The position numbers and the translations under genes were made by a program. From NCBI GenBank assembly GCA_964565715.1, contig CAZMGG010000070.1, positions 1-28,684 on the forward strand: a DNA stretch of 28,684 nucleotides, read 5' to 3'. Under the pieces are notes generated by a model. The model saw only the letters and a program-made list of their open reading frames with translations. It made no database searches and was not told the DNA's origin. Source of the stretch: CAZMGG01 sp964565715. GTDB lineage: Bacteria; Planctomycetota; UBA1135; UBA2386. Shown here piece by piece: positions 1 to 8,366 of the stretch. The first letter of the stretch is position 1; every line of letters starts with the position of its first letter.

Positions 1-1
1 G

Positions 2-1399
2 CAGGCCCTGCACGCCGTGGGCGTCGTGCATCGCGACCTGCGCGAGGCCAACGTCACCATCGGACCCGACGGCGCGTGCATGGTGACCGGTTTCGGCTTC
101 GCCAAGCCGCTCGGCACGCCAGCACAGATGTCGTCGCTGAATCACAAGGGCGGTGAGGGCGAACGCTCCCGGCGGGGCCTGCCGACCTATCCGGCGCCGG
201 AGCAGTTCACCGGCATCGCCGCCGACGCCCGCGCCGACGTGTGGGCGCTCGGCTGCGTCCTCTTGCGCTGTCTCGGCGGCGAGGCACCGGATCCCGAACA
301 GGGCGGCACACCGGCCGGCGTCCTGGCCGCCGGCAAGGCCCACGGCCACGTCGTGCCGAAGGCGCTGTGCCAGGCCGTCGCCGGCTGCCTCACGGTGAGC
401 CCGATGGCGCGGTTCCGCACCATGCTGGCGGTGGCCGAGGCCCTGGCGCCGACCGTCGCGACCCGTGGCGACGCCTCCGGCGGCCGACGCCGGCCGGCAC
501 TGCTGGCCCTGGCCGCCCTGGCCGTGGCGGCACCGCTGGTGTTCTGGGCCTGGTTCGGCGGCAGCAACGGCGAGGCCGGCGACCGCGGCGGCGAGCAGGC
601 GATCGTGACGCGCGGCAGGAACCCGGACGCACCGCCGGCGCAGGCCGCGCCCGCCGACCGCCAGCGCCTCTGGTTCCAGACCGGCCGCGCGCTCCTGATC
701 GGCCTCGACTACGAGGGGCGGCCGTTCAGCAAGCTGAACAACGCCAAGGCCGACACCGCGGCGGTGGCCAAGGCGCTCGGCGAACTCGGCTGGACCGACG
801 TGACCACGGTGCTCGGCCCCGAGGCCACCGGCCAGCGGATCGAGGCCGAACTCGGCCGGCTCGACCTGCGCGCGCAGGAACAGGACCAGGTGCTGGTCTA
901 CTTCGCCGGCCACGGCATCAGGCATCCGAGCAGCGACAAGGTCGGCTGGATCCTGCCCCACGACGCCGAGGCGCGCCCGGCGGACCGGACCAGCGGCGAC
1001 CGCTGGCTGCCGTTCACGACGCTGACCAACGTGCTGGGCACGCTGAAGGCGCGGCACGTCCTGTTCGCGCTGGACTGCTGCCACGCCGGCGCGGCGACGC
1101 GGGCCGGCGACGTGGTGCGCGCCGAGTCGATCACGCGCATGCTGGAAGACAGGGTGCGCGTGCTGTTGACCTCGTGCACCGCCGACCAGGTGGCGCACGA
1201 CGGTGACGGCCGGCACTCGCCGTTCGCCAACGCCTTCCTCGACGTGCTGGCCACCGCCCGGGCCGGCACCGACACCACCGGCGTCGACCTGCTGGTGGCG
1301 CTGCGCCAGCGGCTGCCGCCGAACCAGCGGCCGGTGTACTACCCGCAGGCCGACCATCGCGCCGGCGCCGACTTCGTGTTCGGCCGGTACGGGAACTGA
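2..1399 (+). CDS. Kinase-like domain / TM segment / caspase (peptidase C14) fusion, 5' partial
   Basis: The frame is open from base 2, so the gene starts upstream of the window. The first ~150 codons are the C-lobe of a Hanks-type Ser/Thr kinase. The catalytic loop reads HRDLREAN (nt 29-52, K replaced by R), an APE motif lies near nt 193-201, and a DVWALG stretch follows. The Mg-binding DFG is GFG (nt 89-97), so the kinase may be inactive. A single hydrophobic segment (about nt 487-560) follows a basic stretch and should be a membrane anchor. After a linker comes a caspase-fold peptidase C14 domain (from about nt 685). It has both catalytic residues: His in YFAGHG (codon 911-913) and Cys in DCCHAG (codon 1079-1081). 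Kinase-caspase fusions are known in bacterial signalling; here the peptidase looks active and the kinase looks like a sensor or scaffold. Substrate and trigger are unknown. Confidence 0.88.
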   Translation, partial: QALHAVGVVHRDLREANVTIGPDGACMVTGFGFAKPLGTPAQMSSLNHKGGEGERSRRGLPTYPAPEQFTGIAADARADVWALGCVLLRCLGGEAPDPEQGGTPAGVLAAGKAHGHVVPKALCQAVAGCLTVSPMARFRTMLAVAEALAPTVATRGDASGGRRRPALLALAALAVAAPLVFWAWFGGSNGEAGDRGGEQAIVTRGRNPDAPPAQAAPADRQRLWFQTGRALLIGLDYEGRPFSKLNNAKADTAAVAKALGELGWTDVTTVLGPEATGQRIEAELGRLDLRAQEQDQVLVYFAGHGIRHPSSDKVGWILPHDAEARPADRTSGDRWLPFTTLTNVLGTLKARHVLFALDCCHAGAATRAGDVVRAESITRMLEDRVRVLLTSCTADQVAHDGDGRHSPFANAFLDVLATARAGTDTTGVDLLVALRQRLPPNQRPVYYPQADHRAGADFVFGRYGN

Positions 1400-1417
1400 G
1401 CTTCCCCCGAAAAAGGA

Positions 1418-1464
1418 GGACGCCTGGCCGACGGTCACAGGAGAAGACCACCGTCCAGGCGTCC
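1418..1464. other. Long inverted repeat after the caspase gene (possible terminator)
   Basis: GGACGCCTGG (1418-1427) is perfectly complementary to CCAGGCGTCC (1455-1464), and ACGGT (1431-1435) pairs with ACCGT (1450-1454) inside it, with a 3-nt bulge. It begins 19 nt after the caspase stop codon. There is no T-run on the + side. On the - strand the stem is followed by CTCCTTTTTC, a more typical terminator tail, although no - strand gene lies to its right until 3106. It could be an RNA-stabilising hairpin, a terminator or a protein site. The rest of 1400-1614 holds no convincing gene, only a 9-codon ORF (1511-1540) behind an AGGAGG. Confidence 0.5.
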
Positions 1465-1614
1465 GGCCTCGCTCGGTCGTTCCCGGGGAGGAAAGGAGGA
1501 AACCCCGGAAATGCCGGCGAGGACAGTGTGGGAAGGCTAGGCACCGTCGCCGCCGATGGCAACCGGTCCCCCAGCCCCCTGGCATCCGCCTCCTGCGGAC
1601 GCCACGATCGGCGC

Positions 1615-2622
1615 GTGACCTTCCCGGACTGGCAGCCAGGACCGCACACGCCGCTGCGCCCCGACGAGATCGCGGCCGTGCGCAGCGTGCTCGCCGCCGC
1701 CGCGGCCCACCCGCCGAGCCGCAGCCTGGTCGACGCCGTCGTCACCCAGGCCCGCAACCTCGACTCCTTCGGCGATCTGCTGGCCCGCTACCCGTCGCCC
1801 CTCGAGGAACAGATCCTCGGCGAACGCCGGCGCGGCCTCGACACCCTGGTGCAGACCCTCTGCGAGGCGAGCCGCGCCGCCCTGCTGCTGCGCGCGCCCA
1901 CCCAGGCGGTCGTCGGGCGCGCCCTGCACCTCGCCCAGGTCAACTTCTTCCGCCTCCTGCGCCACGTCACCGCCACCCTGCCCGACGACGACGGCGCCAC
2001 GCTGCGCGCCGACAGCGCCCGCCTCCTGCGCCGCTCGATCTACGCCCAGCTCGTCGAGGAGGTGCTGTCGGACCTGGTCACCGACGAGTCGGTGCCGCGC
2101 GAACTGCGCGCCCGCGCCGTGCGGCACCTGGCGCTGCTGTGGGGCCACCGCCTCACCTGGCGCGTCGATCGCTTCTTCCCGATGCTGGAGACCACCTGGG
2201 AGGCGCGCAGCCGCGTCCGCGTCGTCGGCGGCACCTTCCTCGGCGCCAGCGAACTGCTGCAGCTGCTCCTGCAGGGCGCCGAACCGGGCTTCGTCGAGAT
2301 CCTCACCGGCCAGCAGGGCGATCCGGCGATGACGCTGGCGTTCCGCGAGTTCCTGTTCGGCCGCTCGTCCGAGGAACTCGAACGGCTGACCGATCGGATG
2401 GCGCGGGAGGGCCTGTCGTCCCTGGCGATCGACAGCCGCGGCGACGAAGGCCTCGACGCCGGCTCGCTGTTCCACGAGTTCTTCCACCTGCGGCACCAGC
2501 TCGCCCTGGCGCGGCGGCTCACCGGCCAGCCCGGCCCGCAGCGCACCGCCGAGGGCTACGTGGTGCTGGGCTGGCTGCAGCAGGACGGCGCCGACGCCGC
2601 GACACCGGGCCCCGCACCCTGA
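1615..2622 (+). CDS. Hypothetical helical protein, 335 aa
   Basis: I do not recognise the family. The frame stays open to a GTG at 1528. I prefer the GTG at 1615, because codons between the two read as a low-complexity lead-in and the regular R/L/A/E-rich helical pattern starts after 1615. No signal peptide, membrane segment, cysteine motif or nucleotide-binding motif is visible. The product is leucine-, arginine- and glutamate-rich and probably all-helical, with an HEFFHLRHQLALARR segment near the C-terminus. It sits 215 nt after the caspase gene and 11 nt before the RidA-like gene on the same strand, so it is probably co-transcribed with the latter. Codon use matches the high-GC background. 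Coding status is likely; function is unknown. It might be a partner or cleavage target of the caspase protein, but only position suggests this. Confidence 0.7.
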   Translation: MTFPDWQPGPHTPLRPDEIAAVRSVLAAAAAHPPSRSLVDAVVTQARNLDSFGDLLARYPSPLEEQILGERRRGLDTLVQTLCEASRAALLLRAPTQAVVGRALHLAQVNFFRLLRHVTATLPDDDGATLRADSARLLRRSIYAQLVEEVLSDLVTDESVPRELRARAVRHLALLWGHRLTWRVDRFFPMLETTWEARSRVRVVGGTFLGASELLQLLLQGAEPGFVEILTGQQGDPAMTLAFREFLFGRSSEELERLTDRMAREGLSSLAIDSRGDEGLDAGSLFHEFFHLRHQLALARRLTGQPGPQRTAEGYVVLGWLQQDGADAATPGPAP

Positions 2623-2633
2623 CCTGACGAGGA

Positions 2634-3071
2634 ATGAACGTGCACGCATCGCTTGTCGTCCCCTGCCTGCTGCTCGCGGCGATCCCGTCGGCCTGCGGCA
2701 GCCAGCGCACCTTCTTCGGCCCCGACGACGCGTCGCTGCCGTTCAGCAACGCGGTGCAGGTCGGCGACACGGTCTACGTCGCCGGCCACCTGGGCCTCGA
2801 TCCGGTCACCGGCCAGCCGCCCGCGGATCCGCGCGAGGAGGCCGGGCTGCTGCTGGACGCCGTCGCCCGCACGCTGGCCCGCGCCGGCCTCGGCCTCGAC
2901 GATCTGGTGCAGGTGCAGGTGCACTGCCCGGATCTGGCCCTCTACGGCGTGTTCAACGAGGTCTACCGGCAACGCCTGCGCGCGCCGTTCCCCGCCCGCG
3001 CCTTCCTCGGCAGCGGTCCGCTGCTGCGCGGCTGCCGGTTCGAGCTGATCGGCATCGTCGTGCGGCGCTGA
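2634..3071 (+). CDS. RidA/YjgF/UK114-like protein with an N-terminal export or lipoprotein signal
   Basis: This 145-aa protein has the RidA fold signature: YVAGHLGLDP near residues 48-57 and the FPARAFLGSGPLLRG block near 119-133. R122 aligns with the substrate-binding arginine of RidA enamine/imine deaminases. The second glutamate of the usual EIEA motif is missing (ELIG), so canonical imine deamination is uncertain. Residues 1-20 are hydrophobic and end in IPSAC, a loose lipobox with C21 as a possible lipidation site. RidA proteins are normally cytosolic, so an exported form is unusual. The ATG is preceded by a GAGGA (spacing ~3 nt, short), 11 nt after the upstream stop codon, which suggests one operon with the 1615-2622 gene. 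Confidence 0.82.
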   Translation: MNVHASLVVPCLLLAAIPSACGSQRTFFGPDDASLPFSNAVQVGDTVYVAGHLGLDPVTGQPPADPREEAGLLLDAVARTLARAGLGLDDLVQVQVHCPDLALYGVFNEVYRQRLRAPFPARAFLGSGPLLRGCRFELIGIVVRR

Positions 3072-3094
3072 GCGCCTTGGGCGGCCCATGAACA

Positions 3095-3118
3095 CGCGGG
3101 CCCCTTCATCGGCCCGCG
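3095..3118. terminator. Hairpin between convergent genes
   Basis: CGCGGGCC (3095-3102) pairs perfectly with GGCCCGCG (3111-3118) around an 8-nt loop. It lies between the convergent RidA-like gene and the 3106-4200 gene and overlaps the latter's stop codon (3106-3108). There is no U-tract on either side, so function as an intrinsic terminator is tentative. Confidence 0.4.
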
Positions 3119-4200
3119 CGTGGCGGTTGGATGCGACGCGGCCCTTCGACGTAGATGCCCGTCCGCAGGAATTCCTCGAACCATGGTGTGCGGGCGAAAT
3201 CTGCTGCCAGCGGGCCTCGCAGCATCGATTCCCGCACGGTGCGCGCCTCCTCGACCATGCCCCGGTCTCGGTAGATGGCGTACTGGGCAATGTCACATTG
3301 TCCGAGACTGTAGGGATGGCATCCTCCCGGCACCCGCATCAGCAGAGTGCGAGCGGCATTGATGTGCCCCTGCACCTCCTCCAGTTTCGCCACTCGCGCG
3401 GCTGGATCCGCCAGCTTGCGGATCTCACCATACTCATGACCCGCCAGTGACATGTGGACACTCCCTTGCAGAGCCACGGGCAGCAGCCCCATCCGATCCT
3501 TCCAGACCGCCAGGATGGGTGGTCGCCGCAGAGCTGCGGCCCAGTCCTCCGGCAGATGCGGTGGCGCCACGAGCAAGCTCCGGTCGGGGTTGATGTACGG
3601 CTCACTTCTCGGATCGCCACCAACACCAATGCAGTCGAACGCCTTCCGCAATCCAGGGTCTCGCTCCAGAGCATCCCGCAACGGCTGCAGCCCAGCCACG
3701 GGCGCAATCTCGAACTCCCGCCAGTCGCTGAACACTCGCTCGCCCTGGGGTCGATACCAGATCACGCGCAAGCGATACCGGCCCGGAAAGGCGAACAGAC
3801 CGCGCCCCCCTATCGACATCAGATGGTGGTGGCGATCCTGCGCATCAATCCGTCGGAGGGCCACCACACCGACGCCATGTCCTGCTGTCCTGCGCGGGTC
3901 GGTGTTTCGGCACACATCCAGCCATCGCGCTCCATCCCACCACTGCACCTCCCCATACGGGCCCTTCGGGCGCCAGGTGCGTTGCATGTTCGGCGCAGGC
4001 CCCTCGGTTACGACCTCCTCCCTGGCGATCGCAGATGCCGTCGAGACCTCGAACCAGGAATCCTCGAGTTCCCGCATCGGCCCAAGCCGCTCGACGCGGA
4101 CCGCTTCGTGTTGCTGAGCACGTATTGCCTGTCCGTTGTCCATAATCCATGCCAGCAACAAGATCTGGCCTGATATCCGCACTGCGCCTATGGGAGCCAT
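3106..4200 (-). CDS. Hypothetical secreted protein, 364 aa, partner of the HExxH protein
   Basis: The ATG at 4200 lies 2 nt after the TAA of the upstream gene, and a GGAGTGAGG upstream can act as ribosome binding site, so the two are translationally coupled. Residues 1-30 form a signal-peptide-like segment (basic start, then ILLLAWIM, then an AQQ region). The middle part is rich in W, R and beta-type stretches, such as QWWDGARWLDVCRN and GRYRLRVIWYRPQGERVF, and looks like an extracellular beta-sandwich. The C-terminal ~120 residues are helical. I recognise no family. Base composition is lower in GC than the flanking housekeeping-type genes, as in its upstream neighbour, so the pair probably arrived or drifts together. 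A role as accessory or inhibitor of the metalloprotease-like neighbour is a guess from coupling alone. Confidence 0.75.
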   Translation of the reverse strand: MAPIGAVRISGQILLLAWIMDNGQAIRAQQHEAVRVERLGPMRELEDSWFEVSTASAIAREEVVTEGPAPNMQRTWRPKGPYGEVQWWDGARWLDVCRNTDPRRTAGHGVGVVALRRIDAQDRHHHLMSIGGRGLFAFPGRYRLRVIWYRPQGERVFSDWREFEIAPVAGLQPLRDALERDPGLRKAFDCIGVGGDPRSEPYINPDRSLLVAPPHLPEDWAAALRRPPILAVWKDRMGLLPVALQGSVHMSLAGHEYGEIRKLADPAARVAKLEEVQGHINAARTLLMRVPGGCHPYSLGQCDIAQYAIYRDRGMVEEARTVRESMLRGPLAADFARTPWFEEFLRTGIYVEGPRRIQPPRAGR

Positions 4201-4202
4201 TA

Positions 4203-7200
4203 TTACCTCACTCCGGGTACGATTGTGATCTTCTTGATGTGGCGGACAAGATAGGGCGACACAAGACACTCAGCCCTGCCCGGCGCAGTTGAGCTCCAAG
4301 CTTCTACCAATTGCCCAGGCGAGCTAACCGGATCCAACATCTCCGCGTTTGACATGATACCCGGAATTGTGTGGTCGTCGTAGCGCAGGACGGGATATAG
4401 ACTCCAGGGTGCGGCTCCCGGCAACCATTCCTGAGACCCGAGTTGGTCGTTAAGGCCATCCCACTCCGTAAACAGATGCCCCAATTCATGCGCCAGCACG
4501 CGAATGCTCATCATCTCCGACCAAGTGACTCCATTGTAACCGTGGTACGGATAGGGTTGATCAACGACTCCCGGACCGACCGGGCTCTGCTCACCCCGCC
4601 AATTCCATGGATACAGCTGGACAAATGGCAGGAACGAGTTGGGGAAGAGCGGGTTTCCGGTACCTGGCAGGGACAAGCGGTGCGAACGCAACGCCAACCC
4701 TCCCAGGCTCCGCAGGACCGAGCCATCCTCAGTGGATGTCTCTCCGAGTGGATCATCGTTGCACGATCCGCTGGTCAGGCAGTATGCATGACCATCTGGG
4801 CATACCAGCACCGCGGCGCACCAGAATCGGTCGTTTGCAAGCCTGAGCCCGCGCAGCAGGGACGTTTGCTGCAGCATGCCGCCTCGTCCATGGATGCCCA
4901 GTGCGAACCAGAAGTCGTCCAGCCTGGACATGTCTGCGGGCCGCATGGGATCAGGATCATTGTCTGCAGGCAAGCGGCGCACCGTTGGCCGGATCGGGTT
5001 GTGCTTCCAGAACGTCCAGCCTGCGTTCTCCGTCACCGGCTCGATCCCCACGCACGCATCCCGATAATATCGCTGGATCAGTCTGAAGGACTCCTGCTGG
5101 CCTTGACCCTGCGTGACAGTCTTGGTCAACAGCCCGCTGTAGCCATTGGCTGCTCGCAGCAGCCAGCCGCTGTCGTCGTACAACAGGACCGGGAACCTCA
5201 AACTGACCCCCTGTGTGTTGGGGGCCACGGTTACGGTTGTCAAGGTGCTCCCGGTCACCGGGCCCTCCCAAGAGGGCGCCTGGCCTCCGCTTGAGCCAAT
5301 GCCCACGGTCGAGCCCACAGCCAGCGGTTGGCTCAGCGCCTGCTGGAGCGTGATGGTCACGGAATTGCCGTTGCGTACCATGACCTCGAAACGGTAGTTC
5401 GGATCCTCCTGGAATGCACCTCCCCCCGGCGGGCGCACCATGAACTGGACACTCAAGGCCCCAGCACCGTCCAAGTAGATCTCTGTCTCCGAGCTCGCCA
5501 AGATGTGGCGATCGGTCGGTGCCGGAGGTGCGGCTCCCGCCAAGTTCAAGAAATCTACCCTGCCGTTCTCCAGCGGCCCTACGTTCAGGCCGGGCCAGCC
5601 CGCCCCGAACACAGTAGGAGCAGGGCTGGCATCAGGAACCGAATCCATGACCAGACCCACCGGCGGGATGGTGTATTGCCCCCCCGCCCATGTCCAGAAC
5701 TGATGATCCCAGGTCGCAAACATCGGCGAGTGAGCGCGCCGCCGGATCGGTAGATCGCCTGCCGGGCCACCCAACGTCACCAGGAGGTCGGCATTCCCGA
5801 GCCCCGTACGCGTCACACCTGTGACGAAGCGTGTGAAGGCAGGGGAGCGGTTCTCCTGGATTGGATCACACGACAGGTCGATCTGGCTGGCAATCGCCCC
5901 GGGTGCAAGCATTTCCACATGCAACCGTCGGCGCACGGTCAATGTCGCGCTGGCAAGCGTGTGCTGAGCTTGTCCAGCGCCCAGCGGCTGTGCGCCTGCG
6001 TTTGCCACTGGCAGCGCCGGCGGAACCAGCCGACACTGCGGAAGATGGAGATCCTGGTTCGACGTGCGGACGAATAGCAAGGCAGCATCCCGCTCGTGAT
6101 CCTGCTGCTGCGCATAGTCGCCCGGCACCATGGCAAGCAGACGACTGCCTTGGCTCAGCGCCAGGGCCTTATCGAACGTTGCAAACAAACGCCAATTGTC
6201 TCCAGGGCTGAAGGCGCCATGGAAGTCCAGCTTGATGATGCCAAGGCTGTCGGTCTCGAGTGAGAGCGTATCCTGTGGCGGGCTGGCATCCACGGCCGCA
6301 ACACCGATCAGACTTCCACCAGAGGTGTTGTCATACCGCGCAAGAGCGTCAGCTGGCCCGGACCAATAGTCGTGAGGGTCCAGGAAGCTCGCCCGCGGCT
6401 CCCCCGGGCCTCCGTATATCGGGTACGAGTTGTCGTCTACGTCCACATACCCCACTTGGACTTCCACGCCCGCCACGGGCGGCACTATCTGAACGCGGCC
6501 CAGCACAACGTGCCGCTTCGTATGTGACCATGGCTCTGGTGAGGATCCGCCGGGTGGCATCGTCGGCCAGGGGGTATCCAGCGCAGGATCACCACCGGGA
6601 TCGAAGTGCAGACTCGACTGCGCCAGCGCCTCGTCGTCGCCGAAGGCGGTGGGCCGTTCCATCCTGGGCATGGTCGATCCATCCGCTTGCTGGTTCCATC
6701 GTCGGACCGTCGCCTTTCCGTCGCTGCTCAGGAACTCAATGTGCGCAATTCCGAACACGGTTGCCACGAGCTCGGTGCGCGCCCATTGCCCCTGACCCGG
6801 CTGTGCCTGCAACGACACATCCAGGAAGACCCGGTAGTCTCCGGCTGTGGAACTGGACGCGGCGGCTGAGAGGTAGAAGTCGGCGACCGCACCCTGAATG
6901 AGCGTGCGCCAGCCAGGCCCAGCCGGCGCATTCATCGTGGGATCCGCGTATACGCCAATCGTTGGCGCGGAAGCCGTGACGCGGACATATACCGGCAGAG
7001 CCCCCTGCTGTGATGGATAATGGACGGCCAGGGTGTAGAGATCATCTTCCTGAGCCACGCCGTTGGCGTCGCTGGAGTCGCGCACGCCATCGCGATCGTC
7101 GTCGTCACCATTCACGTACCAACGGATGGGGGCACAGTTACTGACCGTTGTCAGGCCACTGCTCTGTTGCACACCGCCAAGAATATGCAAGTCAGCTGCC

Positions 7201-8225
7201 ACTACCGTCATCGGGAAGAGAGCCGCGATGGTCGGGCTGTCCACATGCTGGCCGGGCCGGTTGCCAACCATCAAGCAAACTTGGTGAGTCCCCGCTGCAG
7301 GCGCATAGACAATGACGGAACTCTCTGCGCCGGGCACGATGATCAGCCCCGGAGACGACGACCAGGAGTACGTGCAAGCGTCACTGGCCGGAATCGTATC
7401 AAGGTTTATGCCTCCTGGTGTTTGGCATATGGGTGAGTTCCCCACATCATCACAGCGACGGCGCAGATAGTCGAGGTCGTCGTGAAGCCCCTGGAAGACG
7501 TAATAGCGCCCAGGACGGACAGTCGTGGGAATCACGATCTCCACTGGCTTGATGTCCATACCGGGCTCCCACCCCGGCTGTGGCAGACAGCAAAGTCCGG
7601 TCTCGAGGCCCGTGGGCGGCGGTGGCGGATTCCATGCGGGCTTCTGAGGCTCTTCGAAGGCCACCGTGGCGGTGCAGTTCGGACTTACCGTCAGCGTCAA
7701 ATTCCAGGTGATGGAACTCTCCTGCGACAGATCCAGGGCCTTTCCAGCGCCTGCGTCATCCTGGAATGAGCACGTCACGGAGAATTGGTACGCACCGTGA
7801 GGAAGCCCTGGCGGCGGCAGGAACACTGCCGCCGGGCGCAGAGTCTGAGGTGCAATGCCCGACGAAGTGTCGAATCCTCCACCCTCCGGAAGGGTGCCTG
7901 CTGTGAAGTGGAAGCGGTACCGAATGTTGTCGTTGGTCTCGATCAGAGAGTCCCTCTTGTCACCCCACGTGCAGCGCTGAATGTACCAGTCTTTGTCCTG
8001 GATCTCGACATAGAAGGGAAGCCCGCTCGACAAGACATCCGGGTAGGGCAGGTCGCCGGGCTCCTCCGGCCAGAGGCGAATGACTTGCGGTGCCGGTCCC
8101 GCATAGGGACTGCCGCCAGGCAGGCAGTTGGCGTTGAGGGTGGCCGGCGACGGCAGCGTATGAGCGTAGCCGGTGTTCTGAGGCTGACACAGTTGTTGAC
8201 CCGAGGCAGAGGGCTGCAGCGCCAA
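4203..8225 (-). CDS. Large secreted HExxH (putative zinc metalloprotease) protein, ~1340 aa; true start upstream and apparently out of frame
   Basis: The open frame from a TTG at 8225 encodes a long, Cys/Pro/Gly-rich, beta-structured extracellular protein. A Ca-binding-like acidic run (GDDDDRDGVRDSSD) lies in the N-terminal third. HELGHLFTEWD is at residues 1246-1256, the zinc-binding HExxH of many metallopeptidases; the third ligand is not certain. The TTG is not a convincing start. The same frame continues upstream through a hydrophobic segment, ASLVASLVCGLALQ then PSASGQQ, which looks like a signal peptide, but no ATG or GTG precedes it before a stop at 8355-8357. The ATG at 8358 is in another frame, separated by six heptamer repeats; removing one copy or adding two would join it to this frame. 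GC is visibly lower than in neighbours (the line 4501-4560 counts 50%). Confidence 0.75.
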   Translation of the reverse strand: MALQPSASGQQLCQPQNTGYAHTLPSPATLNANCLPGGSPYAGPAPQVIRLWPEEPGDLPYPDVLSSGLPFYVEIQDKDWYIQRCTWGDKRDSLIETNDNIRYRFHFTAGTLPEGGGFDTSSGIAPQTLRPAAVFLPPPGLPHGAYQFSVTCSFQDDAGAGKALDLSQESSITWNLTLTVSPNCTATVAFEEPQKPAWNPPPPPTGLETGLCCLPQPGWEPGMDIKPVEIVIPTTVRPGRYYVFQGLHDDLDYLRRRCDDVGNSPICQTPGGINLDTIPASDACTYSWSSSPGLIIVPGAESSVIVYAPAAGTHQVCLMVGNRPGQHVDSPTIAALFPMTVVAADLHILGGVQQSSGLTTVSNCAPIRWYVNGDDDDRDGVRDSSDANGVAQEDDLYTLAVHYPSQQGALPVYVRVTASAPTIGVYADPTMNAPAGPGWRTLIQGAVADFYLSAAASSSTAGDYRVFLDVSLQAQPGQGQWARTELVATVFGIAHIEFLSSDGKATVRRWNQQADGSTMPRMERPTAFGDDEALAQSSLHFDPGGDPALDTPWPTMPPGGSSPEPWSHTKRHVVLGRVQIVPPVAGVEVQVGYVDVDDNSYPIYGGPGEPRASFLDPHDYWSGPADALARYDNTSGGSLIGVAAVDASPPQDTLSLETDSLGIIKLDFHGAFSPGDNWRLFATFDKALALSQGSRLLAMVPGDYAQQQDHERDAALLFVRTSNQDLHLPQCRLVPPALPVANAGAQPLGAGQAQHTLASATLTVRRRLHVEMLAPGAIASQIDLSCDPIQENRSPAFTRFVTGVTRTGLGNADLLVTLGGPAGDLPIRRRAHSPMFATWDHQFWTWAGGQYTIPPVGLVMDSVPDASPAPTVFGAGWPGLNVGPLENGRVDFLNLAGAAPPAPTDRHILASSETEIYLDGAGALSVQFMVRPPGGGAFQEDPNYRFEVMVRNGNSVTITLQQALSQPLAVGSTVGIGSSGGQAPSWEGPVTGSTLTTVTVAPNTQGVSLRFPVLLYDDSGWLLRAANGYSGLLTKTVTQGQGQQESFRLIQRYYRDACVGIEPVTENAGWTFWKHNPIRPTVRRLPADNDPDPMRPADMSRLDDFWFALGIHGRGGMLQQTSLLRGLRLANDRFWCAAVLVCPDGHAYCLTSGSCNDDPLGETSTEDGSVLRSLGGLALRSHRLSLPGTGNPLFPNSFLPFVQLYPWNWRGEQSPVGPGVVDQPYPYHGYNGVTWSEMMSIRVLAHELGHLFTEWDGLNDQLGSQEWLPGAAPWSLYPVLRYDDHTIPGIMSNAEMLDPVSSPGQLVEAWSSTAPGRAECLVSPYLVRHIKKITIVPGVR

Positions 8226-8298
8226 GCCGCATACCAGCGATGCAACAAGGGAGGCCGGCGCAGGGCCTGCCCAATGTCCACTCTGACGAGCCGCTAGA

Positions 8299-8340
8299 GG
8301 AGCCGGGAGCCGGGAGCCGGGAGCCGGGAGCCGGGAGCCG
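8299..8340. repeat. Heptanucleotide tandem repeat (GGAGCCG) x6
   Basis: Six exact head-to-tail copies of a 7-mer lie just downstream (on the - strand, CGGCTCC) of the ATG at 8358 and upstream of the hydrophobic leader of the 4203-8225 gene. The unit is not a multiple of three, so copy-number change shifts the reading frame. Confidence 0.95.
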
Positions 8341-8366
8341 TGGGTTGGCTTCCTTCATGGTGCAGG

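Noticed and set aside
1511..1540. Nine-codon ORF behind AGGAGG as a leader peptide
   Set aside because: The Shine-Dalgarno is plausible, but the ORF is too short and has no regulatory residue pattern to support it.
1203..2627. 474-codon + frame overlapping the caspase end and the 1615 gene
   Set aside because: Very R/P/A-rich with no domain; the competing frames carry the caspase C-terminus and a regular helical protein.
8299..8340. CRISPR-like array
   Set aside because: The units are 7 nt and contiguous without spacers; no cas genes are present. The Cas4-like nuclease nearby is of the TM0106 type.
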